Source: an uncultured Akkermansia sp.
GTDB lineage: Bacteria; Verrucomicrobiota; Verrucomicrobiia; Verrucomicrobiales; Akkermansiaceae
NCBI GenBank assembly: GCA_904501975.1
Contig: CAJGCZ010000005.1
Location: 8,304-72,303, forward strand
Length of the DNA stretch: 64,000 bases
Direction: 5' to 3'
The position numbers and the translations under genes were made by a program. Positions 43,456 through 53,600 of this stretch are shown piece after piece (the first letter of the stretch is position 1; every line of letters begins with the position of its first letter). The notes below the pieces were generated by a model. It was not told the origin of the DNA. It was given only the letters and a program-made list of their open reading frames with translations, and did no database searches.

Positions 43456-44698
43456 AGATAAGCTCTGCCAGCTTGCAAAGCTCTTGCCAAAGGCGCAGCA
43501 AAAAATCCCACAGCAGCTCCCAGCCACCTTGGGCTTGGTGTTTTAAGCGATGGAGAGCCTCCGTATCCAAGCGGTCCAGTATGCGCCGGGTCTCCACCAC
43601 AATACCCTCGGTAAAATTCAAATTTTCCATGTTAGCCTGCATGGGCTCGCCGCCGTTGGCAAAGGTAAAAAGCAGCACGGCGGCTTGGTGGAGCGGTTGC
43701 GGCTGCCAAGCCATAATAGCGCGCAGGGTAGGGCGGTGGCGCATGGCCAGGTTCAGGCGTTGGGCAAAATCCTCTCTGCTGCGGTAATGCGGCAAGTACA
43801 GCTCCATACTGCCCAGCCCGCTGTCAATCGCATCCTCCAGCGCGCGCCACAGCGCCTCATCCTCCTCAAACACCCGCCCGTTGTTGCGAAAAAACTCCGC
43901 ATCCTTCGCACAGGCCATGGGGTAGGGGCCTTGCTTCCACGCATGGTCCTCTGCCATCTCGGCATCATTCAGCAAAAAATAGCGGTGAGAGAGCGTGTGC
44001 TCCTCCTCATCCTCCGGGTTCACCGGGTCGTTCCAAGTGGCATCCGTATGGTACCACACCCCCTCCAAGCACACCAAGTTCCAGGCATGCGGCTCACCCG
44101 CCTCGCCATAAATAATGTGGCAGGGCAGCTCACACATGCGGCACAGCAACCACAGCGTGCGGCTGTAGGCTTCGCACGTGCCGCAACCCTCCAGCAGCAA
44201 ATCCGCCGCGTCACTCTTCGGCTCCTGCGTGTAGCACCCGCGTATCACCAAATCATCATGCAGGGCGCGAAACTTCTGCTCATCCGTCATCCCCGTGCGC
44301 ACCAAGCGCTGCACACGCTCCTGCGCCTCTCGCAGCGCCAAGCGCTCGCGTGCGTGCAGCAGCGGCCGCAGCTCCGGGTTCAGGTGCGCCGCTAAAATAC
44401 GGGCGTTGTCCTTAAACTCAAACTCAAACGTCGCCACATGGTGCGGGTAAATCGCCGCCTTGTACCTGTTGCCGTAGTCATACCACAGCGAGGCCTCCGC
44501 AATCGAGCGCGCCTGCAACAACTCCGGCCGCTTAAACACAAAGGTGCACCGGTTTTGCATCTCCAGCGCCAGCGCATCCAAATGCCGGTTAAACTGCTCC
44601 GCGTTGTGAATAATCACCGCCTCATCTGCCGCACGCCCCACCCCGCACAGCAGCAGCTGGGCAAGCCAAGCACACACCATGAGCAGCGCGCAACGCAT
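43382..44698 (-). CDS. exported transglutaminase-like cysteine protein
   Basis: 438 residues with a signal peptide (MRCALLMVCAWLAQLLLCGVGRA). Transglutaminase-like core: TDEQKFRALHDDLVIRGCY, then the Cys-His-Asp triad Cys175 in GCGTCEAYSRTLW, His204 in GEPHAWNLV and Asp219 in YHTDATWNDP. This is the bacterial TGase/protease-like domain. The C-terminal 200 residues are helical and unassigned. Periplasmic peptidase or cross-linking activity is possible; the substrate is unknown. The last 74 bp overlap the xer gene on the opposite strand, a tight convergent arrangement. Confidence 0.88.
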   Translation of the reverse strand: MRCALLMVCAWLAQLLLCGVGRAADEAVIIHNAEQFNRHLDALALEMQNRCTFVFKRPELLQARSIAEASLWYDYGNRYKAAIYPHHVATFEFEFKDNARILAAHLNPELRPLLHARERLALREAQERVQRLVRTGMTDEQKFRALHDDLVIRGCYTQEPKSDAADLLLEGCGTCEAYSRTLWLLCRMCELPCHIIYGEAGEPHAWNLVCLEGVWYHTDATWNDPVNPEDEEEHTLSHRYFLLNDAEMAEDHAWKQGPYPMACAKDAEFFRNNGRVFEEDEALWRALEDAIDSGLGSMELYLPHYRSREDFAQRLNLAMRHRPTLRAIMAWQPQPLHQAAVLLFTFANGGEPMQANMENLNFTEGIVVETRRILDRLDTEALHRLKHQAQGGWELLWDFLLRLWQELCKLAELIFIPHPLQYPWLEDVLEGIPASCAF

Positions 44699-44707
44699 AA
44701 GCCCGCA

Positions 44708-46267
44708 TCACTCCCCCAAAGGCAGGGTAAGAATAAACGTGCTGCCCTTCTCATCGCTGCGCTCCAGGGTCAGGTCGCCCCCGATGGAGCGCGCCAAATC
44801 GCGGGAAAGCGCCAAGCCCAGCCCCACACCCGGCTTGCGCCCGCTCTCCGCCTTAGCCGAGCGCGAGAAGGGACGGAACAAATCCTTTTGCACCTGCGGC
44901 GCAATACCGGGACCATTATCCGTAAAGCGAATGGCCAGCATGCGGTGCAGGCGCAGCACATGAATATGCACACTCGGCTTCTTGCTCTCCGCATACTTCA
45001 CCGCATTGTCCGCCAAGTTAATCAGAATCTGCTCCACGGATAACAAATCCGTGCGCAGAGACAGCAACTGCAAGCGCGAATCCAGCGTGTACTGCAGCTC
45101 CACCCCATCCTTGCCCAAGCGCTCCTTAATCTTACCGAACAACTCCGGCAGCAACTTGCCGCAAGCCCCCGCATCCTGGCGCCCGCGCACCTTGCCGCGC
45201 GTCAGCTTAGCAAAAGCCAGCACATTCTCCACCAAGTGCCCCAAGCGCTTGCTCTCATTGTGCAGCGTTTGGTGGTACTCCTGCACCTTCTCCGCCGGCA
45301 ACTGCCCGTTTTGCAGTAGCTCCGTGTACAGCGTAAAACTCGTCAACGGCGTGCGCAGCTCATGTGTCACGGCCGACACAAAATCGCTGCGGCGGCGCTC
45401 CACGCGCGCATAAAATGCCAGCAAGCCAAACAGCACAATCACCGTCAAAATAGAAATCATCCAAGCCGAGGCAATCGTCCCGCGCAGCGCCTCGCGGCGC
45501 TCCTCAATATTCGGCAGCTCCACCACCTTGCCCGGCTTCACCAGCAGGGGAAACCCGCCCACATTGCTCTGCCGCACCGCCTCCACCGGCACAATCTCCG
45601 GCGAGCTCAACCCATTCTTCTGCAAAATAGGCACCAAATGCGCCGCCAGCTTGGGCACATCCACCACAAAACCATCCGCCGCCGTGCCGCCATTCGTGCG
45701 CAGCGGGCGCATATACACCAACTGCCCTTTGTATGCCCAGCCAAAGAAGGGCTCGGCATCGCCCGTCATGCGCAGCGGCTCACCCTCCGGGCGGGTAGGC
45801 TCGGCAATGCTAATCTTCATCGTGCTCAGCCCGGGCAGCTCCTGCTGCACATTGTCGGGGTCCAAAATCGAGCTATGCGGGTAGCGAGCCTGGTGCGGCA
45901 CATTCTGCCAAATCACCGGCGGCACAGACTCCTTGAAAGCCTCCTCTCCCTCCGGCACCTGCAAGCGGTTTTCCGCATGCAAAAAGAACCCGCGGTTAAA
46001 ATCCGCCTTGCCTCCGGCCGGCATCGGCAAATGAGCCGTATTAAAGGGCAAGTGCTGCCCCATCTTATCGCACTCCTCCTGCAGCAAGCTTTGCAGCTTG
46101 CTCTCCACCTCCGGCAACGAAAGCGCCAGCAAGCGCTCCGTCTGCGTGCGGCGGTCAATCTCCAGCAAGCGCTCCTCCAGCGTAGCCGCCTCATGCGCCT
46201 GCCACACCGCTGCAATAATCACCAAAAGTGCAGCCAGTACCAAAACCGGTGTCAATTTTTTCTTCAT
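44708..46267 (-). CDS. sensor histidine kinase
   Basis: 519 residues from MKKKLTPVLVLAALLVIIAA. TM1 at 5-22, a periplasmic sensor of about 240 residues, TM2 at about 262-287, then the DHp domain with phospho-acceptor His302 in FVSAVTHELRTPLTSF, and the ATPase domain (NLADNAVKYAESK, DNGPGIAPQVQKD, GVGLGLALSRDLARS). The start overlaps the response-regulator stop by 4 bp, so the two are translationally coupled. The stimulus is unknown. The domain order is that of the PhoR/BaeS class. Confidence 0.95.
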   Translation of the reverse strand: MKKKLTPVLVLAALLVIIAAVWQAHEAATLEERLLEIDRRTQTERLLALSLPEVESKLQSLLQEECDKMGQHLPFNTAHLPMPAGGKADFNRGFFLHAENRLQVPEGEEAFKESVPPVIWQNVPHQARYPHSSILDPDNVQQELPGLSTMKISIAEPTRPEGEPLRMTGDAEPFFGWAYKGQLVYMRPLRTNGGTAADGFVVDVPKLAAHLVPILQKNGLSSPEIVPVEAVRQSNVGGFPLLVKPGKVVELPNIEERREALRGTIASAWMISILTVIVLFGLLAFYARVERRRSDFVSAVTHELRTPLTSFTLYTELLQNGQLPAEKVQEYHQTLHNESKRLGHLVENVLAFAKLTRGKVRGRQDAGACGKLLPELFGKIKERLGKDGVELQYTLDSRLQLLSLRTDLLSVEQILINLADNAVKYAESKKPSVHIHVLRLHRMLAIRFTDNGPGIAPQVQKDLFRPFSRSAKAESGRKPGVGLGLALSRDLARSIGGDLTLERSDEKGSTFILTLPLGE

Positions 46268-46965
46268 ACATCTACTTTCCACATATAGCCACGGCCACGC
46301 ACATTCGAGAAACATGCCGCCGCCGCAGGCCCAATTTTTTCTTTAAGTCGAGTCAGTGTCACCGCCACAATACGCGTCTGCGTGCCGTGCGAGTGATTGC
46401 CCCACACGCGCAGCAGCAGCTCCTCTTGCGAGATAACGCGCCCCGGGTGCATTAAAAAATAACGGAAGAGGTCAAACTCCTTATCACTCAGGTTCACCAC
46501 CGAGCCATCCTGCATGCTCACCCCGCGCGTCTCCGGCACCAAGCAACCCTGCGGAAAACTCAGCTGCCCCCCCTGGCTCTCCACATGCACACGCCCCGGG
46601 CTGCGGCGCAACACCGCTGCAATACGCGCCAGAAGCTCTGCAATGCTGAACGGCTTCACCACATAGTCATCCGCCCCCAGCGTCAGCCCCTTCACACGGT
46701 CTTGTTCCTCACCATGTGCCGTCAAAATAATACTCGGCACCCCCGGGCACTCCCCCGCCATCACCTTCAGCAGCTTAAACCCGCTAATGTGCGGCATGTT
46801 CACATCCAGTAGTGCCAAATCAACATCGCGAGATAACAGCAACTCCAGCGCCTCGCGCCCATCTGCCGCTGCCAACACACGGTACCCCGCACCCGTCAAG
46901 GCATCCGCCAAAGCGCGCCTAATGGGCTCGTCGTCCTCCGCTACCAAAATACACCGCGTGTTCAT
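46264..46965 (-). CDS. OmpR/PhoB-family response regulator
   Basis: 233 residues from MNTRCILVAEDDEPIRRAL. Receiver domain with acidic pocket DD (11-12), phospho-acceptor Asp54 in ALLDVNMPHISGF, and Lys in DYVVKPFSIAELLARI. The C-terminal winged helix (LSDKEFDLFRYFLMHPGRVI, QEELLLRVWG, RGRGYMWKV) binds DNA. The frame is open to 47091, but the ATG at 46965 begins the receiver exactly. First gene of the two-component operon. Possible target promoters, including that of the giant surface-protein gene opposite, cannot be derived from sequence. Confidence 0.95.
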   Translation of the reverse strand: MNTRCILVAEDDEPIRRALADALTGAGYRVLAAADGREALELLLSRDVDLALLDVNMPHISGFKLLKVMAGECPGVPSIILTAHGEEQDRVKGLTLGADDYVVKPFSIAELLARIAAVLRRSPGRVHVESQGGQLSFPQGCLVPETRGVSMQDGSVVNLSDKEFDLFRYFLMHPGRVISQEELLLRVWGNHSHGTQTRIVAVTLTRLKEKIGPAAAACFSNVRGRGYMWKVDV

Positions 46966-47040
46966 TGCCCGCATCTTACCATATCCCCCCGCGCCCTTGC
47001 AAGTAAAATGCCCCATTGTAACATTTTTGTAACAGTCCGG

Positions 47041-47134
47041 AGTTGGCCCCGCCAACTCCGTACCACGCACCGCAGGTGCGTTCTTCACCACGGCGCAAGC
47101 CGTTCTTCACCATGCGCAACGCGCATTCTTCACC
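47041..47134 (+). repeat. mini-hairpin array A
   Basis: AGTTGGC-CCC-GCCAACT (47041-47057), then CGCACC-GCA-GGTGCG (47066-47080), TTCTTCACCA, CGGC-GCAA-GCCG (47091-47102), TTCTTCACCA, TGCGC-AAC-GCGCA (47113-47125), TTCTTCACC, then decayed sequence. Upstream of the two-component operon and of the giant gene; no ORF. Confidence 0.85.
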
Positions 47135-47312
47135 CCGCCACCAAGTCGTTCATTTCCTCCCTCAAATTTCGCTCGCTGATTGCATGCTTAACCTTCACTT
47201 CCAACATTTAATATTCAACATTCAACTTTCCCGGTTTTCTCCGTGGTTTTAGCTGTAGCGACGTCTAACAAAACCAATAACAAAAAATCTAACACAAACG
47301 CTAATTTGCGTC

Positions 47313-47331
47313 ATCTCTTTTTAAGAGAGAT
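47313..47331 (+). repeat. left 19-bp inverted repeat upstream of the giant gene
   Basis: ATCTCTTTTTAAGAGAGAT. An exact reverse complement lies at 47542-47560, 210 bp away. Each copy is also a near-palindrome. Confidence 0.85.
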
Positions 47332-47346
47332 GGCAAGCAAATAAAT

Positions 47347-47376
47347 TTGCAAAAATGTTGATAATCAGAATATTAT
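47347..47376 (+). promoter_or_regulatory. candidate promoter inside the inverted-repeat segment
   Basis: TTGCAA, 18 bp, TATTAT, pointing toward the giant surface-protein gene in the orientation present here. The segment is very AT-rich, so chance matches are likely. Confidence 0.3.
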
Positions 47377-47541
47377 ATCATACTAATATTATGGGATAAA
47401 AATATGTTATTCAGGCACAAAAACTGCGCAACTTACTGAATATCAATTATAGGATTAACGATGTCAGTAAAATAGTTAAAATTCAATAAACACGAACATG
47501 CTAATTTTCGTAAGCTTTTGATGGTGAAAAGCAACTCTGTT

Positions 47542-47560
47542 ATCTCTCTTAAAAAGAGAT
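47542..47560 (-). repeat. right 19-bp inverted repeat upstream of the giant gene
   Basis: ATCTCTCTTAAAAAGAGAT, the exact reverse complement of 47313-47331, 75 bp before the giant gene ATG. Confidence 0.85.
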
Positions 47561-47634
47561 ATACTGCGCTCAGCGCGACTGTGGTTTAGGTGAACTATGG
47601 CCGCATTCTAAAGACAATTTAACAACACAAACAA

Positions 47635-50600
47635 ATGAAATTACATTTACCTATCGGTCTGAGAAAGGCGCTTCTTGCGGTGTTTGCCGTAGTAGCTCCC
47701 GCCACAGTCGCCGTGACTGTAGCTTCTGCCTCTGCTTTGGCGGAAGGTGTGGCCACAATTAGTGATTTACCTGATAGCGTAATCGCCGTTGTGGGAGATA
47801 AGGTCTCTACCTACAACAACGATGTAGCTCAGAAAGCGTACGAAGATGCATATGATGCAGCAGAAAATACTACTGCGTATACAGAGGCCTACAATGCTGC
47901 ATTTTCATCTACTCGAGAAGAGGTAAGCAAGCAGTATGCCGCGGACGCTCAAACAAAAGCTCAAAACTCTGCTGAGTACAAGACTGTAGGCTCTAATGCT
48001 TATACGAATGCATGGAATGAGAAAGAGAGCGAGCGTTTGGCTGCGCAACAGCTAGCAGAGAATGCTAAACGTACTGAGATTTATGCGGCGGCATATGCTG
48101 AAGCATTAAAGGAAGATATTAGTCTGAGCAACCTTGGGAGCTATTATGCTAGGTACGAAGAATTGTATGAACAGTATAAGAAAGATGGCTTGAAGTGGTA
48201 TCAGGCAAGCGCAAAGGCTTTGGAAACGGTTGGTAATGAGATTGCAGAAGATAAAGCGGAGGCCGCTGTTGCAACAGAAAAGAGCCAAGCCGAAATTACT
48301 GCAGCCGGTACCACAGCTTACAATGAATATGGCAAATCCTATGCTGAAGATGCACGTGATGCCGCTCAGAGTCAATATTTGGAGGGCATCTACAATACTG
48401 AATATGACCGTGCTTTCAAAGCTGAGGGTAAAACCGCCGGCGAAGCTGCTGGTTTGGCTGCCGGTGCTGGTGTTCAGGATGCCGCTGGTAAGGAAGCTGT
48501 AAACAACGCAGCGTACGTCTACAGCACAACTTACGGTTCAGAGAAGGTTACTTATAAGGATAAAAACGGAAACACAGTAACCGTCGACCTCCATACGAAT
48601 AAGGCTGATTTTACCGAGTTTGGTCTCGATAACAAATCCAGCGAGAAGACAGACATCGCAAAGATGGAACTCCAAAACGGTAATCTTGTTTTGGATAAGG
48701 AGTCCTATTACGATGTTGCTATCGGCGAAGAAACGACAAACGATGTAGCACATGGTGAGGACCATGCCCACAACGTTGTCAACAACGCCGAGGTTCAGTA
48801 TCGCATTCATGACTATGAGTTGGATGAGACAATAGATCTTGAAGAAGGTTCCGTTATCACAACCAACCCTGCTAACTCTATCACAATCGGAACCGAGGAT
48901 GCTGCCGGTGGTATCAAAGCATCAACGGTGGATATGGATGCATTGGCCGGCATCACCGTGCAAAATGGGTCATATCTCACGGCAACGGATGTGGATTTGT
49001 CTAGCGAGAGCGGCACTATTACCGTAACCGGTGAGGGTACCACTCTTCAAGGTGAGGAGGTGCGTTTGGCTGGCGATAAGATTGTGCTGTCCGACGGCGC
49101 TTCCGTTAGCACCACCGGTGCAGCCACGGCATTGCCGGATGGCGACCTTGCCACGTATGTAGAGAATACCACCTACGATGTAACGCTGAATGCTGATACT
49201 TCTATAGCCATTACCGGCGCTGCAGAAGTTAAATTGCCGAATGGTGAAACAACCTATCTGCCCACCAGTGTTTCCGGTAAAGATGTGCTGCTGAGCAGCA
49301 CGGGCGGTATCGAGGTTTCCGACGGCGCCAAGGTTGCCGGCACCAACAGCGTGAAAGTGGATGCCGCAAGCTTTACAGCTTCCAATAAAGCCGATGTTAA
49401 TGCCATTAAGGTGGATATTAGCACCACCGGCGACATCACGGTGAGCGAGTCTACTATTGGAACTGACACGAAATCCGTGGTGTCTCTTGTCAGCAAGGAT
49501 GGTGATGTGAACATTATCGGTGATATTATTGACCCTAAACATCGCACGAGCAACACGCAAATTGCAGGCAAGCATATTGAGATTGCCGGTAAGAATGTGA
49601 TTTGGGACGGAGGCAAAATCCGTACTAGCGCGGACGGTTCCTCATTCTCCATGACAGCAGAAGAAAAGCTGCTCATTATGGACGGTGCCGATATGTATGC
49701 CCGAGGCTCTGCGCTGTTCCAAGGTGGTGATATTGTTATGAGTGGTGCTTATCTGAATCTGCAGCATGCTGTGACAGATTTAGTAGCCACCAGTGGCAAT
49801 ATTGTACTGAATGGTAATCCTACGGCTGAGGATTTTGCCGCTTATGGCATTACGCCGCATGATGGTTGGTATACGGCTACCTATATTCTCTCTACTAAAG
49901 CAATTACATTGACTGCCAATAATGGTGGCATAGCTCTGAAGAAAGCCTATATCGAATGTAGCAACGATGTGACTACACTTACTGCCGGTGGCGCCATTAG
50001 CCTGACAGAAGGTGCACATATCAAAGGTCGCGCCATTACTCTTATCGGTGACTCCCTACTGTTGTCCGGTAAGGACACCTACCTTAATGCCAGCGGCTAT
50101 GATGAGAAAAATATACCGGGCAACTTAACCCTGACCTTTGAGAACGGTATCACGATTAGTGATGGTGCCAAAGTGAGTGCAGACCGCAACATCAGCATGA
50201 CCACCACCAATGGTGATATTTCCATTAGTGGCGCTACTGCCAATTTGGTAACCGAGAAGGGCTTTGTAAACCTGAGCGCAGGTAATAGCATTAACCTGAC
50301 CGGTGTAACCACCAGCGGCAAGACCGGTGTGAGCATGACTGCTACCAACGGCAGCATTACCTCCAATGGAGGCATTGCCTCCACGGATGGCTCTGTTGTG
50401 CTGGGCGCAGGGCAGGACCTTAACCTGACCGGTGTTACCACCAGCGGTAAGACCGGTGTAAGCCTGACTGCTACCAATGGCAGCATCACCACCGATGGCG
50501 ACATTACCTCCACGGATGGCTCTGTTGTGCTGAACGCAGGTCAGAACCTCAACCTGACCGGTGCAGCCACCAGCGGTAAGGGCAACGTGAGCTTGACTGC

Positions 50601-53600
50601 TACCAAAGGAAGTATCACCACCGACGGCGACATTACCTCCACGGATGGCTCTGTTGTGCTGAATGCAGGTCAGAACCTCAACCTGACCGGTGCAGCCACC
50701 AGCGGTAAGACCGGTGTAAGCCTGACAGCTACAAACGGCAGCATCTCCGCCGATGGCAATATCACTTCTTCTGAAGGTGCTGTTGTGCTGAGCTCCGGCA
50801 AGGCTCTCAGCCTGAACGGTGTAACCGTAAGCGGCAAGACCGGCGTGAGCTTGACCTCTACAAACGGCGGCATCACCACCAATGGCAACATTGGTTCCGA
50901 GAAGGGTTCTGTAATCCTGGACTCCAACGGAGCTATCGCCTTGAACACCGGTAGTGTAATTAGCGCCGGAGCCGATGTCAAGTTGACATCTAGCTCTCCC
51001 CTTGTTTCTAACACGATTACCGGTTCTACAATAAACGCCGGTGGTGAGTTCAGCATGGTGGGTGGTGTTTATGACGGCTTGTTTATCGATCACCCCACCA
51101 GTGGCTTCCACTCCATTACGGACTCTACAATCACGGCCGGTTCGTTGGTAAACATGGTTGGCCTGACGAACACCATCAATGGCACAGTAACGGATAGTGT
51201 CAGCACCACTAATGTAAGCGGCAATGTTGTAACCTTGGGTTCAGCCGGTGCTACACTCTACAACGATATCAACGGTGGTTTTGTAACCTCAACGACCGGT
51301 GATATTGTGCTGAACGCCATGGCCAACAACGTGCAGGGGAGCAGTGTACTGACAAGCAAGCAAGGCTCTATTACGTTGAATGGCTCCACAGTTGAGAATC
51401 TTGATGGATTGCTCAAGCTTGTTGGGTCTTTCATTCCGGATTTGCCTGACATTACGGCCAACATGGTCTCCGGTACCTTGAATGCCGGCCAGAAGGTGAG
51501 CATGGATGCTACGGGCAACCTGTTGACCGGCGGCACCGTGCAAGGCGGTACGGGGGTGGCTCTGAATGGCGCCATTAATGCCCTGACCGGTTCTAACGTG
51601 ATTGCCACCAACGGCGATATTGATGTGATTGCCGACGAAGGCGTTGGCGGCACGTTGCTTAAGGCAGCTCTTGAGCTGGCAGAGGAGAACGGCGTTAAGT
51701 TGGGCGACTTGGGAGAATGGACATCTGTTCTCGAAGGACTTACCGGCGACAACGGTATCAACCTGATGACAGCCGGTTCGTTGACGGCGGACAACGGCTA
51801 TGTCACCATGGATGGTTTGGCTAACGTCATGACCGGTGGTACAGTAAACGCCGGGGAGCTTGTGACCCTCGACGGTGCTATTAACGCCGTAACAGGTGGC
51901 AGCCTTACCGGTAGCAGCGTGGCTATGCAGGCTTCTGAAGGTAAGTCTCTTAACATCGGCGGTATTATTTCTTCCCTTCTTAAGCAGGACCAAGAGGGTG
52001 AAAGCGGCGAGGGTACAGAGGGCGATTCTGCGCTGGGCTCCGGCGACAGCACCATCTCTGACCTGCTGGCCAACTTGGATACAACGCTGCTGGAGGGTAA
52101 CGCCAACCTGCTGATTGGCTCCGTAGACGAAAATGGAGTCTACAGCACCAACGTGACCGCTACCGGTGGCGATGTAACGCTGGATGGCAAGTTGAACGTG
52201 TTGGTAGGCTCCTCCGTCAATGCTCAGGCCGGTTCCGTCAACTTGGATGGCACGGCCAACGTGCTGGTGAACGGCTCCATTGCTGCCGGCAATACCGTAA
52301 CGCTTGATGGTGCTATCAACGCCGTAAGCGGCAACATTACGGGCGGTAGCGTAGAGTTTGTAGCCGGTGAGGACAAGGAACTGAACTTAGGTGGGTTGAT
52401 TTCCTCCATGCTTGGCTCCAAGGATACGGAGGGCGAGCTGAATCCTGACGGTGAGTTGGGTGAGCAGCTTCCCGATGGTGTGCAGCCCGATGCAGAGAAG
52501 GACAACGGCCTTGCTGATTTGTTGGATAACTTGGACACGCTGACGCTTGCCGGCAATGTGAACCTGATGATGGGTGGTACTGTAGAGGCCACTACGGGTA
52601 ACGTGCTGATGGATGGCACGGCCAACATTATGACTGCCGGTACCGTCAAGGCTAAGGACACCGTAGCGCTGAACGGCACCATCAATGCCGTGATTGACGG
52701 CACGGTGAGCGGCGGCAACGTCGAGTTCAAGGCTACTGAGAATTCTTCCCTCGACCTTGGCGGCATCCTTTCCGGTTTGATTGGTTCTAACGAGACGGAA
52801 GAAGGCGATGGCGAGAGCAGCGACAACATGTTCTCTGACTTGATTGAGAACTTGGGCGATGATGTGCTTAAGGGCAACATTAACCTGGTAACCGGCGGTG
52901 ATGTGGATGCCACCACAGGCAACGTCTCCATGGACGGCACGTTGAACTTGCTGACCGGTGGTACGGTATCTGCTGCTAACGGCGCTGTCACCCTGAACGG
53001 CACGGCCAACGTGCTGGCCGGTGGTACGGTAAACAACAGCCAGAATGTAGAGCTGAAGGGTGCTGTCAACGCAGTAACCGGCGGCTTGGTTGAAGGCGAC
53101 AGTGTGACCTTCGGCGCAGCTGAGAATGGCCTTGCGGTAGGCGAGATGCTGGGCTCTCTGCTTGAATCTGCCCAGATTGAGGGCTTGGAGGGTGTAAGCG
53201 ATATGCTTGCCGGCCTTAACCTGAACGGCAATGCCAACTTGGTAACCGGCGGTACCGTGAATGCCACGGAGGGTGATGTGACGCTGAACGGCACCATCAA
53301 CCTGACCACGGGCGGCATGGTGAGCACTACGACCGGCGATGTTTTGGTAAACGGCTCGCTGAACATTGTGACCGGCGGCAGCATGGATGCTGCTGACCAG
53401 TTGACCCTGAACGGCCCGGCCAACATTGTAACCGGTGGTACGCTGAGCGGTGGCTCTGTAGAGTTGAAGGGCGACGACATGCCGCTGGGCTCCCTTGTGG
53501 GAGGCTTGTTGGATGGCGTGCTGGAGGGTGTAGAGCTTCCGGAGGAGCTGAACGGCCTTGTGTCCGGCTCTGTAACAGATGTGCTCAACAACCTGACCGG

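Noticed and set aside
50293..50937. Possible CRISPR array
   Set aside because: The 129-bp units are in frame within a gene and contain no unique spacers.
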